64,000 nucleotides of DNA from contig NZ_JOHY01000026.1 in the NCBI RefSeq assembly GCF_000721495.1, positions 1-64,000 of the forward strand, in the 5' to 3' direction. Below, piece after piece: positions 17,489 through 25,748 of this stretch (position 1 is its first letter; each line of letters opens with the position of its first letter). The translations under genes were made by a program, and so were the position numbers. This DNA is from Streptomyces sp. NRRL F-5123. Its GTDB lineage: Bacteria; Actinomycetota; Actinomycetes; Streptomycetales; Streptomycetaceae. The notes under the pieces were generated by a model. It was not told the DNA's origin, searched no databases, and saw only the letters and a program-made list of their open reading frames with translations.

Positions 17489-17608
17489 GGGGGACCTCCT
17501 GGGCTGGGCGGCGCGCGGCCGCCGGGTGGTGGGGGGAGTGCGCCGCGTCCGGCCGGGCGCACGGAGGTGGAGGGGCGCCGGCACCGGCGCCGGAGGCCGG
17601 GCCGGTCC

Positions 17609-17622
17609 TGGGAGCGCTCCCA
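17609..17622 (-). promoter_or_regulatory. CebR-type operator
   Basis: TGGGAGCGCTCCCA is a perfect 14-bp palindrome identical to the CebR box of Streptomyces cellulose and cello-oligosaccharide genes. It lies immediately downstream of a -10-like element for the CE15 gene, so a bound repressor would block initiation. This ties the esterase to cellobiose-responsive induction. Confidence 0.85.
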
Positions 17623-17651
17623 TTGTTAGGTACGCCGCCGGAGGCTGACAA
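17623..17651 (-). promoter_or_regulatory. Sigma-70-type promoter of the CE15 gene
   Basis: On the minus strand a -35 TTGTCA (17651-17646) is followed after 17 bp by a -10 TAACAA (17628-17623). Start would fall near 17616, inside the CebR-type box. Confidence 0.6.
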
Positions 17652-17798
17652 CATGCCGAACGTGGGGGCTCCAGGTTGGCCGTTTTCGTTCATCTACCGG
17701 CGGGTAGCCGTTCGGAACGGGTGGAGCGGACGACGGAAATCGGCCACAGAGAGGGGCTTGACCTGGCAATTTGATCGACGGGCGGTTTTCGGTCAGAT

Positions 17799-17816
17799 GT
17801 CGGCAAGCTTTCCGAA
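17799..17816. promoter_or_regulatory. LacI-type operator-like site matching the 59.5-kb palindrome
   Basis: This 18-bp site differs at two positions from the perfect palindrome at 59496-59513 and keeps the AAGCTTTCCGAA half intact. It lies in the spacer between the CE15 gene and the DUF4396 gene, about 180 bp upstream of the CE15 start site. It may place the esterase under the same LacI regulator as the 56-60 kb locus, or be a chance match. Confidence 0.4.
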
Positions 17817-17866
17817 TGCTATGAGGGTGCGGACCCTCCGGAGCGGGACGGGAAGGGGACCGAGGA

Positions 17867-17883
17867 ATACCCCTGGGGGGTAT
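17867..17883 (+). promoter_or_regulatory. CsoR-type copper operator
   Basis: ATACCCCTGGGGGGTAT is a near-perfect palindrome of the form bound by actinobacterial CsoR copper repressors (ATACCCC around a G/C-tract and GGGGTAT). It lies 52 bp before the DUF4396 start, where repression would be expected. A related box occurs at 20031-20046. Confidence 0.65.
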
Positions 17884-17934
17884 ATGGTTGAGGGCAGCGA
17901 ACGCTTGATCCGCACGCTCACGAAGGAGCCAGCC

Positions 17935-18450
17935 ATGGACCACTCCGGCCACGCGGGGCATCACGGCGGGCACGACGGGCACGACGCCCACAGCGGCCAC
18001 GGCGGCGGCTGGAGCCGTACGACGTGGCGCACCGCCGCGCAGGCGACGCTCCACTGCCTCACCGGCTGCGCCATCGGCGAGGTCCTCGGCATGGTGATCG
18101 GCACGGCAGCCGGGCTCTCCAACGGCCCGACCGTCGTGATCTCGATCGCCCTCGCCTTCGTCTTCGGCTACGCGCTGACCATGCGCGGCGTGCTGCGCGC
18201 GCAGGTGCCGGTGCGGCAGGCGGTGAAGATCGCGCTCGCCGCCGACACCGTCTCGATCGCCGTCATGGAGATCATCGACAACACCGTCATGGTGGGGGTG
18301 CCCGGCGCCCTCGACGCCGGGCTCGGCGACGGCCTGTTCTGGGGCTCACTGGCCTTCTCCCTGGTCGCCGCCTTCCTCCTCACGACGCCCGTGAACCGCT
18401 GGATGATCGGACGCGGCAAGGGCCACGCCGTCGTCCACGCCTTCCACTGA
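17935..18450 (+). CDS. DUF4396 membrane protein with His-rich N-terminus
   Basis: A 171-residue protein. The first 30 residues are His/Gly/Asp rich (MDHSGHAGHHGGHDGHDAHS), a likely metal-binding tail. About four hydrophobic segments follow, with the DUF4396 feature TLHCLTGCAIGEVLGM and later AVMEIIDNTVM. Members occur with copper-handling genes, and the combination with the CsoR-type box argues for copper binding or transport at the membrane. The ATG at 17935 follows AAGGAG. It is convergent with the copper-type lipoprotein gene. Confidence 0.82.
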   Translation: MDHSGHAGHHGGHDGHDAHSGHGGGWSRTTWRTAAQATLHCLTGCAIGEVLGMVIGTAAGLSNGPTVVISIALAFVFGYALTMRGVLRAQVPVRQAVKIALAADTVSIAVMEIIDNTVMVGVPGALDAGLGDGLFWGSLAFSLVAAFLLTTPVNRWMIGRGKGHAVVHAFH

Positions 18451-18462
18451 GGCGGGTCACGC

Positions 18463-18501
18463 CGCGGCGCTCACCCGGCCACGCGCAGGGTGAGCGCCGC
18501 G
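18463..18501. terminator. Bidirectional hairpin between convergent copper genes
   Basis: CGCGGCGCTCACCC (18463-18476) is perfectly complementary to GGGTGAGCGCCGCG (18488-18501), an 14-bp stem with an 11-base loop. It starts 12 bp after the DUF4396 stop and overlaps the 3' end of the opposing lipoprotein gene. Confidence 0.6.
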
Positions 18502-19415
18502 GTGTGCAGGGTGCCGCCCGCGCGGAACTGCAGGAAGAGCCGCCAGTCGCCCGGCTCGGGCAGCTCGGCGTGGAAGGCCAGTTCGGGCCCGCCGCCCTTG
18601 CCCTCCGTGCCCCCCGTGCCGCCCTCCGCCGCCGCGGCGGTCTCCGGGTGCAGGTGCGCGAGGGCCTGGTCCCCGGCGTGGAAGGCGGTCAGATGGGCGT
18701 ACGTCCCGAGGTACGGCTCCAGGTCGGTGACCGGTACCCCGCCCCTGGCCACGGCGACGGTGAGCGGCCCCGCCTTCCCCGCGGTGAGCTCCGCCCGGAC
18801 GCTGACGGTGTAGCCGTCGACGCCCGCGCTCGCCGCGGGCTCCGGCAGGGGCGTGGCGCGCACGGTGCCGGGGACGGTGAGCGTACGGCTCAGGACGAGG
18901 TCCTGCTTGCCCGCCGAGGGCGTGAAGGTCGCGAAGAGCCGCCAGGCGCCCGGTGCGAGGACGGGCAGCCCGGCGGTCCAGGTGCCGTCCGCGGCCATGG
19001 TGGGGTGGAGGTGCTGGAAGCCGGTGAGGTCGGAGCGGATCGCGTAGAAGTGGAGCCGCTTCGTCTGCTCGACGGCGAAGTCCGTGACGGGGCGGCCGTC
19101 CGGTCCGGTGATGGTGAAGCGGTAGGGCATCGCCATGCCGGGCATGACGTCGGCGGTGGCCGCGGTCATGCGGTAGCCGCCCGCGGCGTCGGAGAGCCCG
19201 TCGCCGCTCCCCGCCATGCCGTCCATGCCGGGCATGTCGGCGGGCATGGACGCGGACGCGGAGGGCATCGCGTGGTGGTGCATGCCGGGCATGGACGAGC
19301 CGTCCTTGCCGGACGAGCCGCACCCGGCGAGTCCCGCGCCGAGGACGACGGCGGTTGCGGCCGCGGCGGCGAAACGGCGGCGGGCAGGGCGTACGGATGT
19401 GCTGAGCTGTGACAT
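18471..19415 (-). CDS. Met/His-rich lipoprotein, probable copper-binding
   Basis: A 314-residue lipoprotein: signal with lipobox LAGC near residue 31, then a Met/His-rich stretch (SSMPGMHHHAMPS, ADMPGMDGMAGS) of the type that binds copper in the cell envelope. The body has two beta-rich modules with RLHFYAIRSDLTGFQHLHPTM and TYAHLTAFHAGDQALAHLHPE; the paired 'HLHP' motifs suggest metal ligands. The start at 19415 has only a weak upstream site. It follows the DUF6153 gene by 85 bp, likely as one operon behind the box at 20031. Confidence 0.82.
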   Translation of the reverse strand: MSQLSTSVRPARRRFAAAAATAVVLGAGLAGCGSSGKDGSSMPGMHHHAMPSASASMPADMPGMDGMAGSGDGLSDAAGGYRMTAATADVMPGMAMPYRFTITGPDGRPVTDFAVEQTKRLHFYAIRSDLTGFQHLHPTMAADGTWTAGLPVLAPGAWRLFATFTPSAGKQDLVLSRTLTVPGTVRATPLPEPAASAGVDGYTVSVRAELTAGKAGPLTVAVARGGVPVTDLEPYLGTYAHLTAFHAGDQALAHLHPETAAAAEGGTGGTEGKGGGPELAFHAELPEPGDWRLFLQFRAGGTLHTAALTLRVAG

Positions 19416-19500
19416 GGGAAGAGGTCTTTCCGGGCGGGCGCACCGGATCGGCGCGCACGTGGACAGGGGCTCGGCGCCCGGGAGTCCCGGGCGGGCCCGC

Positions 19501-19983
19501 TCACGTCCGCGCGACGCACCCTCGCAGCAGGACGGCCCGCCCGTCCCCCGGCGGCCCCCGCCGCCTGGCCCGGAGGGCCCAGCCCGCACCGGCGGCGAGC
19601 ACCCCGGCGGCCACCGCCCAGCCCCCGGCCACGGCGCCGCCGAGGTCCGGCAGGACCACCCCCCGTACGGGCGCGGCGACGCACATCTCCCCGCCCCGCG
19701 GTGCGGCGTGGTCGTGCCCCGCGAGGGCCTCCCCGTCCGCGGGCAGCCCGTGCATGCCCGCTGCGTGCTCCTCGGGGGAAGCGGCTGAAGCGGCGAAAGC
19801 AGCGGAAGCCGAGGAAACAGCGGAGGTGGAGGAAGCTGCGGAAGCCGCGGCCATCGCCCCGTCGTGGCAACCCGTCGCCGCCGACGCCGGATTCCCGTGC
19901 ATGAGCAGCACCCCGAACAGCAGCCCGGCCAGCACCAGCAACCGGGCCAGGCCCGCCCGCCGCCGCTCACCCACGCCTGCCAC
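19501..19983 (-). CDS. DUF6153 family small membrane protein
   Basis: A 160-residue protein with an N-terminal hydrophobic segment (ARLLVLAGLLFGVLLMHG), a Ser/Ala-rich middle, His-containing pieces (AAGMHGLPADGEALAGHDHAAP) and a C-terminal membrane helix. This two-helix, His-rich layout matches DUF6153, proteins often next to copper-binding lipoproteins in Streptomyces. I prefer the GTG at 19983 because GAGGAG lies 8 bp upstream; the ATG at 20019 would crowd the operator. Function is inferred only from context. Confidence 0.72.
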   Translation of the reverse strand: MAGVGERRRAGLARLLVLAGLLFGVLLMHGNPASAATGCHDGAMAAASAASSTSAVSSASAAFAASAASPEEHAAGMHGLPADGEALAGHDHAAPRGGEMCVAAPVRGVVLPDLGGAVAGGWAVAAGVLAAGAGWALRARRRGPPGDGRAVLLRGCVART

Positions 19984-20030
19984 CGGGTACGTCTCCTCAC
20001 TCGGGCACCGAAGCCGCATCACCGCCCACG

Positions 20031-20046
20031 ATACCCCCGGGGGGTT
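20031..20046 (-). promoter_or_regulatory. Second CsoR-type box
   Basis: ATACCCCCGGGGGGTT keeps the ATACCCCC half and a GGGGGGT mirror half. It lies about 50 bp upstream of the DUF6153 start and would control the DUF6153-lipoprotein pair in the same way as the box at 17867. Confidence 0.55.
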
Positions 20047-20088
20047 CACCGAGTCGGGCGGAACCCCCCGAACGGGTGAAGCAAACGG

Positions 20089-20637
20089 TCAGCGCCCCGT
20101 GGGCTTGGCCCGGCGGGGCAACTCGTCGAGATCGAGGGTGAAGGTCCGGCCGTCGGCCAGGGCGATGGGGAGCTTGCCGGTGCCGTACGCATGGGTGTGC
20201 GCCGCGATGTAGCCGGCGGTGGTCGGCTGCGTGTGCAGGCCGACTTCCTCGGCGTAAGGGTCGACGACCATGTACACGGGGATGCCGTAGCGGCCGTACT
20301 TGGCGGTGCAGTCGTCGTAGTCCTTGCGCGCTGACGACGTGGAGACGACCTCGGAGATCAGCAGGAGGTCCTCGAAGCTGTGGCGCGTGCTCTCTCGGTG
20401 AGCCTCCTCGCGGATGATCGCGAAGTCGGGGGCGGAGAACTCGTCGGCGGGGAAGTCGATGTACACGTCCGAGACGACGTTGGCGTGACGGCCGAGAGGG
20501 AGAGAGTCGATCATCATCGACCTGATGGTCTTCGAGTGCTCTTCGCTCCGCGGGGTCGTGATCACCTTTCCGTCAGCCCCGAACAGAACCGTGTACCCCT
20601 CGGGAAACTCGGTGTGCACGATCGCGTCGACGCTCAT
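20089..20637 (-). CDS. Uma2 family (DUF820) predicted nuclease
   Basis: A 182-residue protein with the PD-(D/E)XK-like core of the Uma2 family: SAPDFAIIREE, then LLLISEVVSTSSARKDYDDCTAKYGRYGIPVYMVVDP. These proteins are abundant, often in multiple copies in Streptomyces and cyanobacteria; nuclease activity is predicted from the fold but their role is unclear. The ATG at 20637 follows GGAAGGAG. No antitoxin-like partner is seen beside it. Confidence 0.85.
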   Translation of the reverse strand: MSVDAIVHTEFPEGYTVLFGADGKVITTPRSEEHSKTIRSMMIDSLPLGRHANVVSDVYIDFPADEFSAPDFAIIREEAHRESTRHSFEDLLLISEVVSTSSARKDYDDCTAKYGRYGIPVYMVVDPYAEEVGLHTQPTTAGYIAAHTHAYGTGKLPIALADGRTFTLDLDELPRRAKPTGR

Positions 20638-20698
20638 TGGACGGCTCCTTCCCGTGTGCAGCCAGGATAGGGCGAACGCTCCGGCAGGGGGCGCCCGC

Positions 20699-21649
20699 TC
20701 AGCTCTTCCAGGCGCTCGGCCGGGAAACCGGTGGCGTGCTCGGGGACGGGCGGCCGGCGTCCTTCGTCCAGGGCTTCACGCCCAGCTCGCCCGTCGTGCC
20801 GAGGTCGAGTTCGGGGGTCAGCATCACGGGGGAGGCCCCGGGGCGGGCGACGACGCGGGCGTAGGGGGCGTCGACGGCGGTGCCGTTCGTGACGGTGTTG
20901 CGCCAGACCAGGCCGGAGGTCGCGGACGCACCGGGGGCGAGGGTGAGGCGGCGGGGCGGGGCGTCGAAGTCGGGGAGGGTGGTGATGTCGCCGGTGCCGT
21001 GGAGGACGGTGACGGTGGAGGGGGTCTTCCAGTCCTCGTCCAGGGGGGTGACGGCGGGGTAGCCGTCGAGGGTGTAGGGCTTGGTGGAGCAGTTGGTGAG
21101 GTGGAGGCCGACGACCCGCAGGCCCATCGCCGCGTCGCCGCGGTCGGCGGTGACCCGGATGCCAGAGGCGGGGCAGGGGCCGGCCGCGGCGGGGGCCTCG
21201 GCCGCGGGGACGCGGCGGACCTGCTCCAGGCGGACGCGGGTGACCTCCGACGCGGCGGACGTGCCGGAGCCGTCGACGGAGCCGTCGACGGAGGCCTGGA
21301 CGGTCGCGCCCGGGGCGACGTCCGGGACCGTGCCGTGGACGTTCGCCAGCACCTCGCCCGCGGCGTTGCGCAGTTCGACGACGACGGCGTAAGTCCGCTC
21401 CTGCGGGCCGTCGTTGGCGACCTCGTAGTGCACCTGGAGGTTCCGGGACGATCCCGGGCACTCCGGCGTGCCGCCGCCCGTGACTCCGGTGATCCGTACG
21501 CCCTGGCCCGCGGCCTCGTCCCGCGCCGGGTCGGGCACCACGCAGTGCACGGCGGTCCGGGAGCCGGGAGTCGTCGCCGTCTGCGTGCCGCAGCCCGCGA
21601 GGAGCAGCAGGCCCGCGGCGAGCGCGGCCGAGGTCAGGGGGGTTCGCAT
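20699..21649 (-). CDS. DUF4232 lipoprotein
   Basis: A 316-residue exported lipoprotein. The signal ends LLLLAGCGTQ, with the lipobox Cys near residue 20. The C-terminal half (about 165-300) is a DUF4232 domain with GLHLTNCSTKPYTLDGYPAVTPLD and GASATSGLVWRNTV, a beta-sandwich common in actinobacterial cell-surface proteins. The first half has an additional beta-rich segment with NLQVHYEVANDG. The ATG at 21649 sits directly after a G-rich site. Role is unknown. Confidence 0.85.
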   Translation of the reverse strand: MRTPLTSAALAAGLLLLAGCGTQTATTPGSRTAVHCVVPDPARDEAAGQGVRITGVTGGGTPECPGSSRNLQVHYEVANDGPQERTYAVVVELRNAAGEVLANVHGTVPDVAPGATVQASVDGSVDGSGTSAASEVTRVRLEQVRRVPAAEAPAAAGPCPASGIRVTADRGDAAMGLRVVGLHLTNCSTKPYTLDGYPAVTPLDEDWKTPSTVTVLHGTGDITTLPDFDAPPRRLTLAPGASATSGLVWRNTVTNGTAVDAPYARVVARPGASPVMLTPELDLGTTGELGVKPWTKDAGRPSPSTPPVSRPSAWKS

Positions 21650-21732
21650 CCCCCCACCCAACCGGCAGCGGTACCCCAACGCACGTGACGGGGGTCACAT
21701 TTGCTGCAACGGTCCTGTCACCGATCCCCGCG

Positions 21733-22122
21733 TCATCCCCCGAGGACCGCTCCCGCGTGCGCGGCCAGGACGCGCCAGCCGACGGATGTGTGCGCCCAGG
21801 TGCGGGTGTACCTCAGCCGCGCGGCGAAGGGCTCGCCCGCCGCGGTGCCGCGCAGCGCGGCGAGGACGTACGTGACGCCGGTCGTGCCGGCGACCGTGAC
21901 GTGCAACTCCTCCTGGTCGAAGGCCTCGACGACGAGCGTCCTGGTGCGGTGGGCCGCGAGGTCGTCGGCCTTGGTGAGGACGCCGCCGTCCGGGCCGGTG
22001 TAGCGGACGCGGTCGTCGAGCAGGAGGTCGAGCGCGTCGGCGTCGCCCGCCAACACCGCTGCCTGGAGATCCCGTTCGGCATCCCGCAGGTCCGCTTCGA
22101 GCCGCGCCGCCGTGTCCGCCAT
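21733..22122 (-). CDS. NTF2-like (SnoaL/DUF4440) protein
   Basis: A 129-residue protein with the alpha+beta-barrel pattern of NTF2-like enzymes: two N-terminal helices (LEADLRDAERDLQAAVLAGD), then DALDLLLDDRVRYTGPDGGVLTK and a C-terminal TRTWAHTSVGWRVLAAHAG. DUF4440 members are small-molecule-binding or isomerase-like, with no fixed reaction. The ATG at 22122 follows GGAGGG. It lies downstream of the GH2 gene's opposite end with a 90-bp gap and may be independently transcribed. Confidence 0.85.
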   Translation of the reverse strand: MADTAARLEADLRDAERDLQAAVLAGDADALDLLLDDRVRYTGPDGGVLTKADDLAAHRTRTLVVEAFDQEELHVTVAGTTGVTYVLAALRGTAAGEPFAARLRYTRTWAHTSVGWRVLAAHAGAVLGG

Positions 22123-22214
22123 CGCCGATTCCCTCCGCCCGTAGAGCCGTTCGGGCCCCACGCTAACCCGCGCGCCCGGACCCCCACGACCCGGGCGCGC
22201 GGTGAGCGCGGGGC

Positions 22215-25200
22215 TCAGCCGGAGACGGTCAGCTCGGTGATGCGCTGGGCACCGTCCGCGGTGCCCGGTGCGGCGGAGGTGAGGTCGAGGCGGATGCGGG
22301 CGGTGTGGACGGGGGTGAAGCTCACGGTCGTCGGGGCGCCGGACACGGTCGCCCAGGCCACGGACGGGGCGGAGACGGGCACGAAGCGGTCGCCGTCCCA
22401 GGCGGAGACGGTGAGCCCGGCCGGGAGGGAGTGCGTGGCGTCGATCGTGAAGGAGACGGTGACCGAGGCGATGTCGCGCGGCTCGGCCCACGTCACGGAC
22501 ACCCAGTCGGCGGCGCGGGCGCCGCTGAAGACGGGGAGCAGGGCGGTCGCGGCCTTGCGGAAGGCGTTGGACCAGCCCGTGGCCGGATCGCCGTCGAGCA
22601 TCGCGGCGGGCAGCGTGTTCGCGGCGCCGGAGTAACTGGCGTCCGCCAGCGGGTAGTCGGGCTCCTCGACCGGGCCGGGGGCGAACCGCGCGGGCGGGGT
22701 GGTGACGACGGTCGCCGCGTGGTCGAGGTGGACGGCGACCGAGCCGGAACGCAAGCCCTGCGCGCTCGCGGTGACGGTCAGGCGCCCGGCCTTCACGCCC
22801 GCGCGGACGATCGCGAGCGCCTTGCCGTGGAAGGCGGTGCGGGTGGTGGCCTGGTAGCGCTCGGCGCTCTCCTGGCGGCCGTTGTCGAGCCCGGCGAGCG
22901 AGCCGCCGGTCACGTCGAAGGTGAGCAGGTCCTCCGCGCCGGGCACGACGGTGCCGCGTGCGTCGATGACCTCGGCGGTGACGTAGACCAGTGAACGCCC
23001 GTCCCCGGGCGCGGACTTGCGGTCGGCGACGAGCCGTACGGCGCTCGCGGGGCCCGCCGTCCGCAGCACGTCGGTGGCGACCGTCTTGCCGTCGCGGCGC
23101 GCGACCGCCTTCAACTCGCCCGCCGCGAAGGGCACATGCCACGTCAGGTGCAGCTTGCCGGCGCTGCCGTTGGGGCTGGTGTAGCTGCCGGGGTAGGGGC
23201 CGCCGGTGACCGTGCGGTCGTCGCCGGTCGCCTCGGTCGTCTCCAGGTACGTGCGCCCGTCCACCGTCTTCTTGGTGTCGAAGCGGCGCACGCCGAGCGA
23301 GCGGCCGTCGAGGAACAGCTCGACGGTGTCGGCGTTGGAGTACGCCCACACCTCGACGGTCTCGCCGTCCTCGTGGTCCGTCCAGTCCATCGGCACCAGG
23401 TGCACCATCGGCTCGCTCGACCACTGGCTGCGGAAGAGGTGGTACATGTCCTTGGGGAAGCCCGCGGTGTCGACCGCGCCGAAGAAGGACGCCTTGACCG
23501 GGAAGACCGAGTAGGGCGTGGGCTCGCCGATGTAGTCCATGCCCGACCACAGGAACTGCCCGGCGAAGAACCGCCGGTCGCGGTCCTTCTTCAGCCCGTA
23601 CTCGCCGCTGATCGTCCACGAGGCGAGGTTGTTGTCGTAGGAGGACGTGGCGCGTCTGCCCGGCGTGTAGTTCTCGCCGGTGTTGAGGTGCTCGGGCTCC
23701 TGGTAGGCGCCGCGGGTCGCGGTCTCGGAGGAGGACTCGGACTCGAAGAGGAAGAGGTGCGGGTAGCGGGCGTGCAGCGCGTCCACCGAGGCCGCGGTGT
23801 TGTAGTTGAGGCCGAGGCCGTCGAGCTTGGCGAGCATGAGGTCGGCGGCCGAGCCGGCCGACGGCAGCCCGCGGTATTTGTCGGAGCCGATGACGACCGG
23901 GCGGGTCGCGTCCAGCGAGCGCACGACGTCGATGAGGCGCTGGGCCATGTCGAGCCCGGCGGTGCTGGTGGAGTCGGGGATCTCGTTGCCGATCGACCAC
24001 ATGATCACCGCGGGCGAGTTGCGGGCCGCGCGCACCATCTCCGCGATGTCGGCGGAGCTGTAGGCGTCGAAGAAGCGGTGGTAGTCGTACGTGTTCTTGC
24101 CCGTGTGCCAGCAGTCGAAGGCCTCGACCATCATCACGATGCCGAGCTCCTCGCAGACGTCGATCATCTCCGGCGAGGGCGGGTTGTGGGAGGTGCGGAA
24201 GGCGTTGACGCCCATGGACTTCATGAGGGTCATCTGGCGCAGCAGGGCGTCCCGGTTGACGGCGGAGCCGAGGGCGCCCTGGTCGTGGTGCAGGTCGACG
24301 CCCTGGAGCTTGGCGTATGCGCCGTTGAGGCTGAACCCCAGATCGGGGTCGAGGGTGACGTGCCGGAAGCCGAAGACGGCGGGCAGCGCGTCCACCACCG
24401 CGCCGCCGACCCGCAGTTCGGCCTCCAGCGTGTAGCGGTGCGGGGTGTCGAAGGACCACAGCTTCGGCGCGTTGACCGCCAACTCGACGACGGCGGTGGC
24501 CGGTTCGGCGGTCGGCAGGTCGAGCGGGGTGCTCGTGGTCGCCACCGCGCGCCCGTCGGGGTCGCGGACGGTGGCGACGACCGTCGCGGCGCGGGCCGCG
24601 CCGGACTCGTTGACGGCGGTGACCTCGGCCCGGACCGTCGCGGCCCTCCCGGCGGCGAGCGCGTCGGCGAGGCCGGGCGTCGTCACGTACGCGCCCTGGC
24701 GGGCGATGTGCACGGGGTCGGTCACGACGAGGCGGGCGTGCCGGTAGATGCCGCTGCCCGAGTACCAGCGGCTGCTGGGCAGCTGGTTGCGCACCTGCAC
24801 GGCGAGCACGTTGGGCGTACGGCCGTCGGTGTGCAGCAGTTCGGTGACGTCGAAGGCGAAGCCGGTGTAGCCGTACGGGTGGCCGCCCGCGAGCGTGCCG
24901 TTGACGTACACGGAGCTGTCCATGTAGACGCCGTCGAACTCGACGGAGATCCGCCGCCCGGCGAGCGTCTTCGGCAGCGTGAACGTCCTGCGGTACCAGC
25001 CGAGGCCGCCGGGCAGGAAGCCGGTGCCGCCCGAGGTGTTGTCCCCGGTCGTCGGCGTCAGCTCGATGCTCCAGTCGTGCGGGACCGCGACCTCGCGCCA
25101 CCGGGAGTCGTCGTAGCCGGGCTCGGCGGCCCCCGCGTACGCGCCCGTGGGGTCGTCGGCGCCCGCGGAGTTGGCGAGGGCGAAGCGCCACCCGTCGGAG

Positions 25201-25373
25201 AGGTCCAGACTGCGCCCGGCCGGGTCGAACGCGGCTGCGCGTCCGTGTTCACTCTGCGCGCCGCCGCCCTCCCCCGGAGTGGCCGCCCGTGCGCTGCCGA
25301 CGAGCCCGGGCAGCGCTGGGACGGCGGCCCCCGCGGCTCCGGTGACCAGGATCGACCTGCGGTTTACCGGCAC
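22215..25373 (-). CDS. Tat-exported GH2 beta-galactosidase-type enzyme
   Basis: A 1052-residue secreted glycosidase. The N-terminus NRRSILVTGAAG looks like a Tat signal. GH2 sugar-binding, Ig-like and TIM-barrel domains occupy about 45-640, with acid/base motif WSIGNEIPD (Glu 464) and the probable nucleophile in LFLFESESS near 544. A Big/DUF4982-type region follows (about 650-870), and the last 140 residues look like a discoidin (F5/8) carbohydrate-binding module. The GTG at 25373 is chosen because GGAGGA precedes it by 9 bp. Substrate could be a plant galactoside or xyloglucan side chain. Confidence 0.9.
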   Translation of the reverse strand: MPVNRRSILVTGAAGAAVPALPGLVGSARAATPGEGGGAQSEHGRAAAFDPAGRSLDLSDGWRFALANSAGADDPTGAYAGAAEPGYDDSRWREVAVPHDWSIELTPTTGDNTSGGTGFLPGGLGWYRRTFTLPKTLAGRRISVEFDGVYMDSSVYVNGTLAGGHPYGYTGFAFDVTELLHTDGRTPNVLAVQVRNQLPSSRWYSGSGIYRHARLVVTDPVHIARQGAYVTTPGLADALAAGRAATVRAEVTAVNESGAARAATVVATVRDPDGRAVATTSTPLDLPTAEPATAVVELAVNAPKLWSFDTPHRYTLEAELRVGGAVVDALPAVFGFRHVTLDPDLGFSLNGAYAKLQGVDLHHDQGALGSAVNRDALLRQMTLMKSMGVNAFRTSHNPPSPEMIDVCEELGIVMMVEAFDCWHTGKNTYDYHRFFDAYSSADIAEMVRAARNSPAVIMWSIGNEIPDSTSTAGLDMAQRLIDVVRSLDATRPVVIGSDKYRGLPSAGSAADLMLAKLDGLGLNYNTAASVDALHARYPHLFLFESESSSETATRGAYQEPEHLNTGENYTPGRRATSSYDNNLASWTISGEYGLKKDRDRRFFAGQFLWSGMDYIGEPTPYSVFPVKASFFGAVDTAGFPKDMYHLFRSQWSSEPMVHLVPMDWTDHEDGETVEVWAYSNADTVELFLDGRSLGVRRFDTKKTVDGRTYLETTEATGDDRTVTGGPYPGSYTSPNGSAGKLHLTWHVPFAAGELKAVARRDGKTVATDVLRTAGPASAVRLVADRKSAPGDGRSLVYVTAEVIDARGTVVPGAEDLLTFDVTGGSLAGLDNGRQESAERYQATTRTAFHGKALAIVRAGVKAGRLTVTASAQGLRSGSVAVHLDHAATVVTTPPARFAPGPVEEPDYPLADASYSGAANTLPAAMLDGDPATGWSNAFRKAATALLPVFSGARAADWVSVTWAEPRDIASVTVSFTIDATHSLPAGLTVSAWDGDRFVPVSAPSVAWATVSGAPTTVSFTPVHTARIRLDLTSAAPGTADGAQRITELTVSG

Positions 25374-25584
25374 TGTGACCACTCCTCCGGGAGGCGTACG
25401 AGCAGCGGGCGCGGACACACCGCACCCACCAGAATTGATCAGCAACAAACAGAATCCATCAGACCCCCACGGATTCTTGCAGCCTCGCTCCCACGCCGGT
25501 CAAGAGCCGTGCGCGACCTTCCGTCCCCGGCCGGCCGCTTCCCGCCGGGCGTCGGCGCAGCCTGTGAGGTGCATGTGAGGCGGC
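25374..25584 (-). promoter_or_regulatory. AT-richer promoter region of the GH2 gene
   Basis: Between the GH2 start and the repeats, 25432-25475 is markedly AT-richer than the surroundings and contains TTGATCAGCAA, an imperfect inverted repeat that could be an operator. I cannot assign exact -35 and -10 boxes. No gene is seen in 25374-25748. Confidence 0.35.
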
Positions 25585-25650
25585 GGGGCGGAGGCGCGGT
25601 GGCGGCAGGGCGGAGGCGCGGTGGCGGCGGGGCGGAGGCGCGGTGGCGCG
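25585..25650. repeat. 22-bp tandem repeat, three units
   Basis: Units containing GGGCGGAGGCGCGGTGGCGG begin at 25585, 25607 and 25629. The array lies about 100 bp upstream of the alcohol dehydrogenase gene and does not encode a plausible protein. Confidence 0.65.
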
Positions 25651-25748
25651 GTGGCGGCGCGGCGCATCCCGCGTTGTCGCGCGGGGCGCGTCCGGGCGTG
25701 CTCTCATGGAAGGAGGAGTGCTCACCGGGAGAACTTGCGGAGGTCCGC

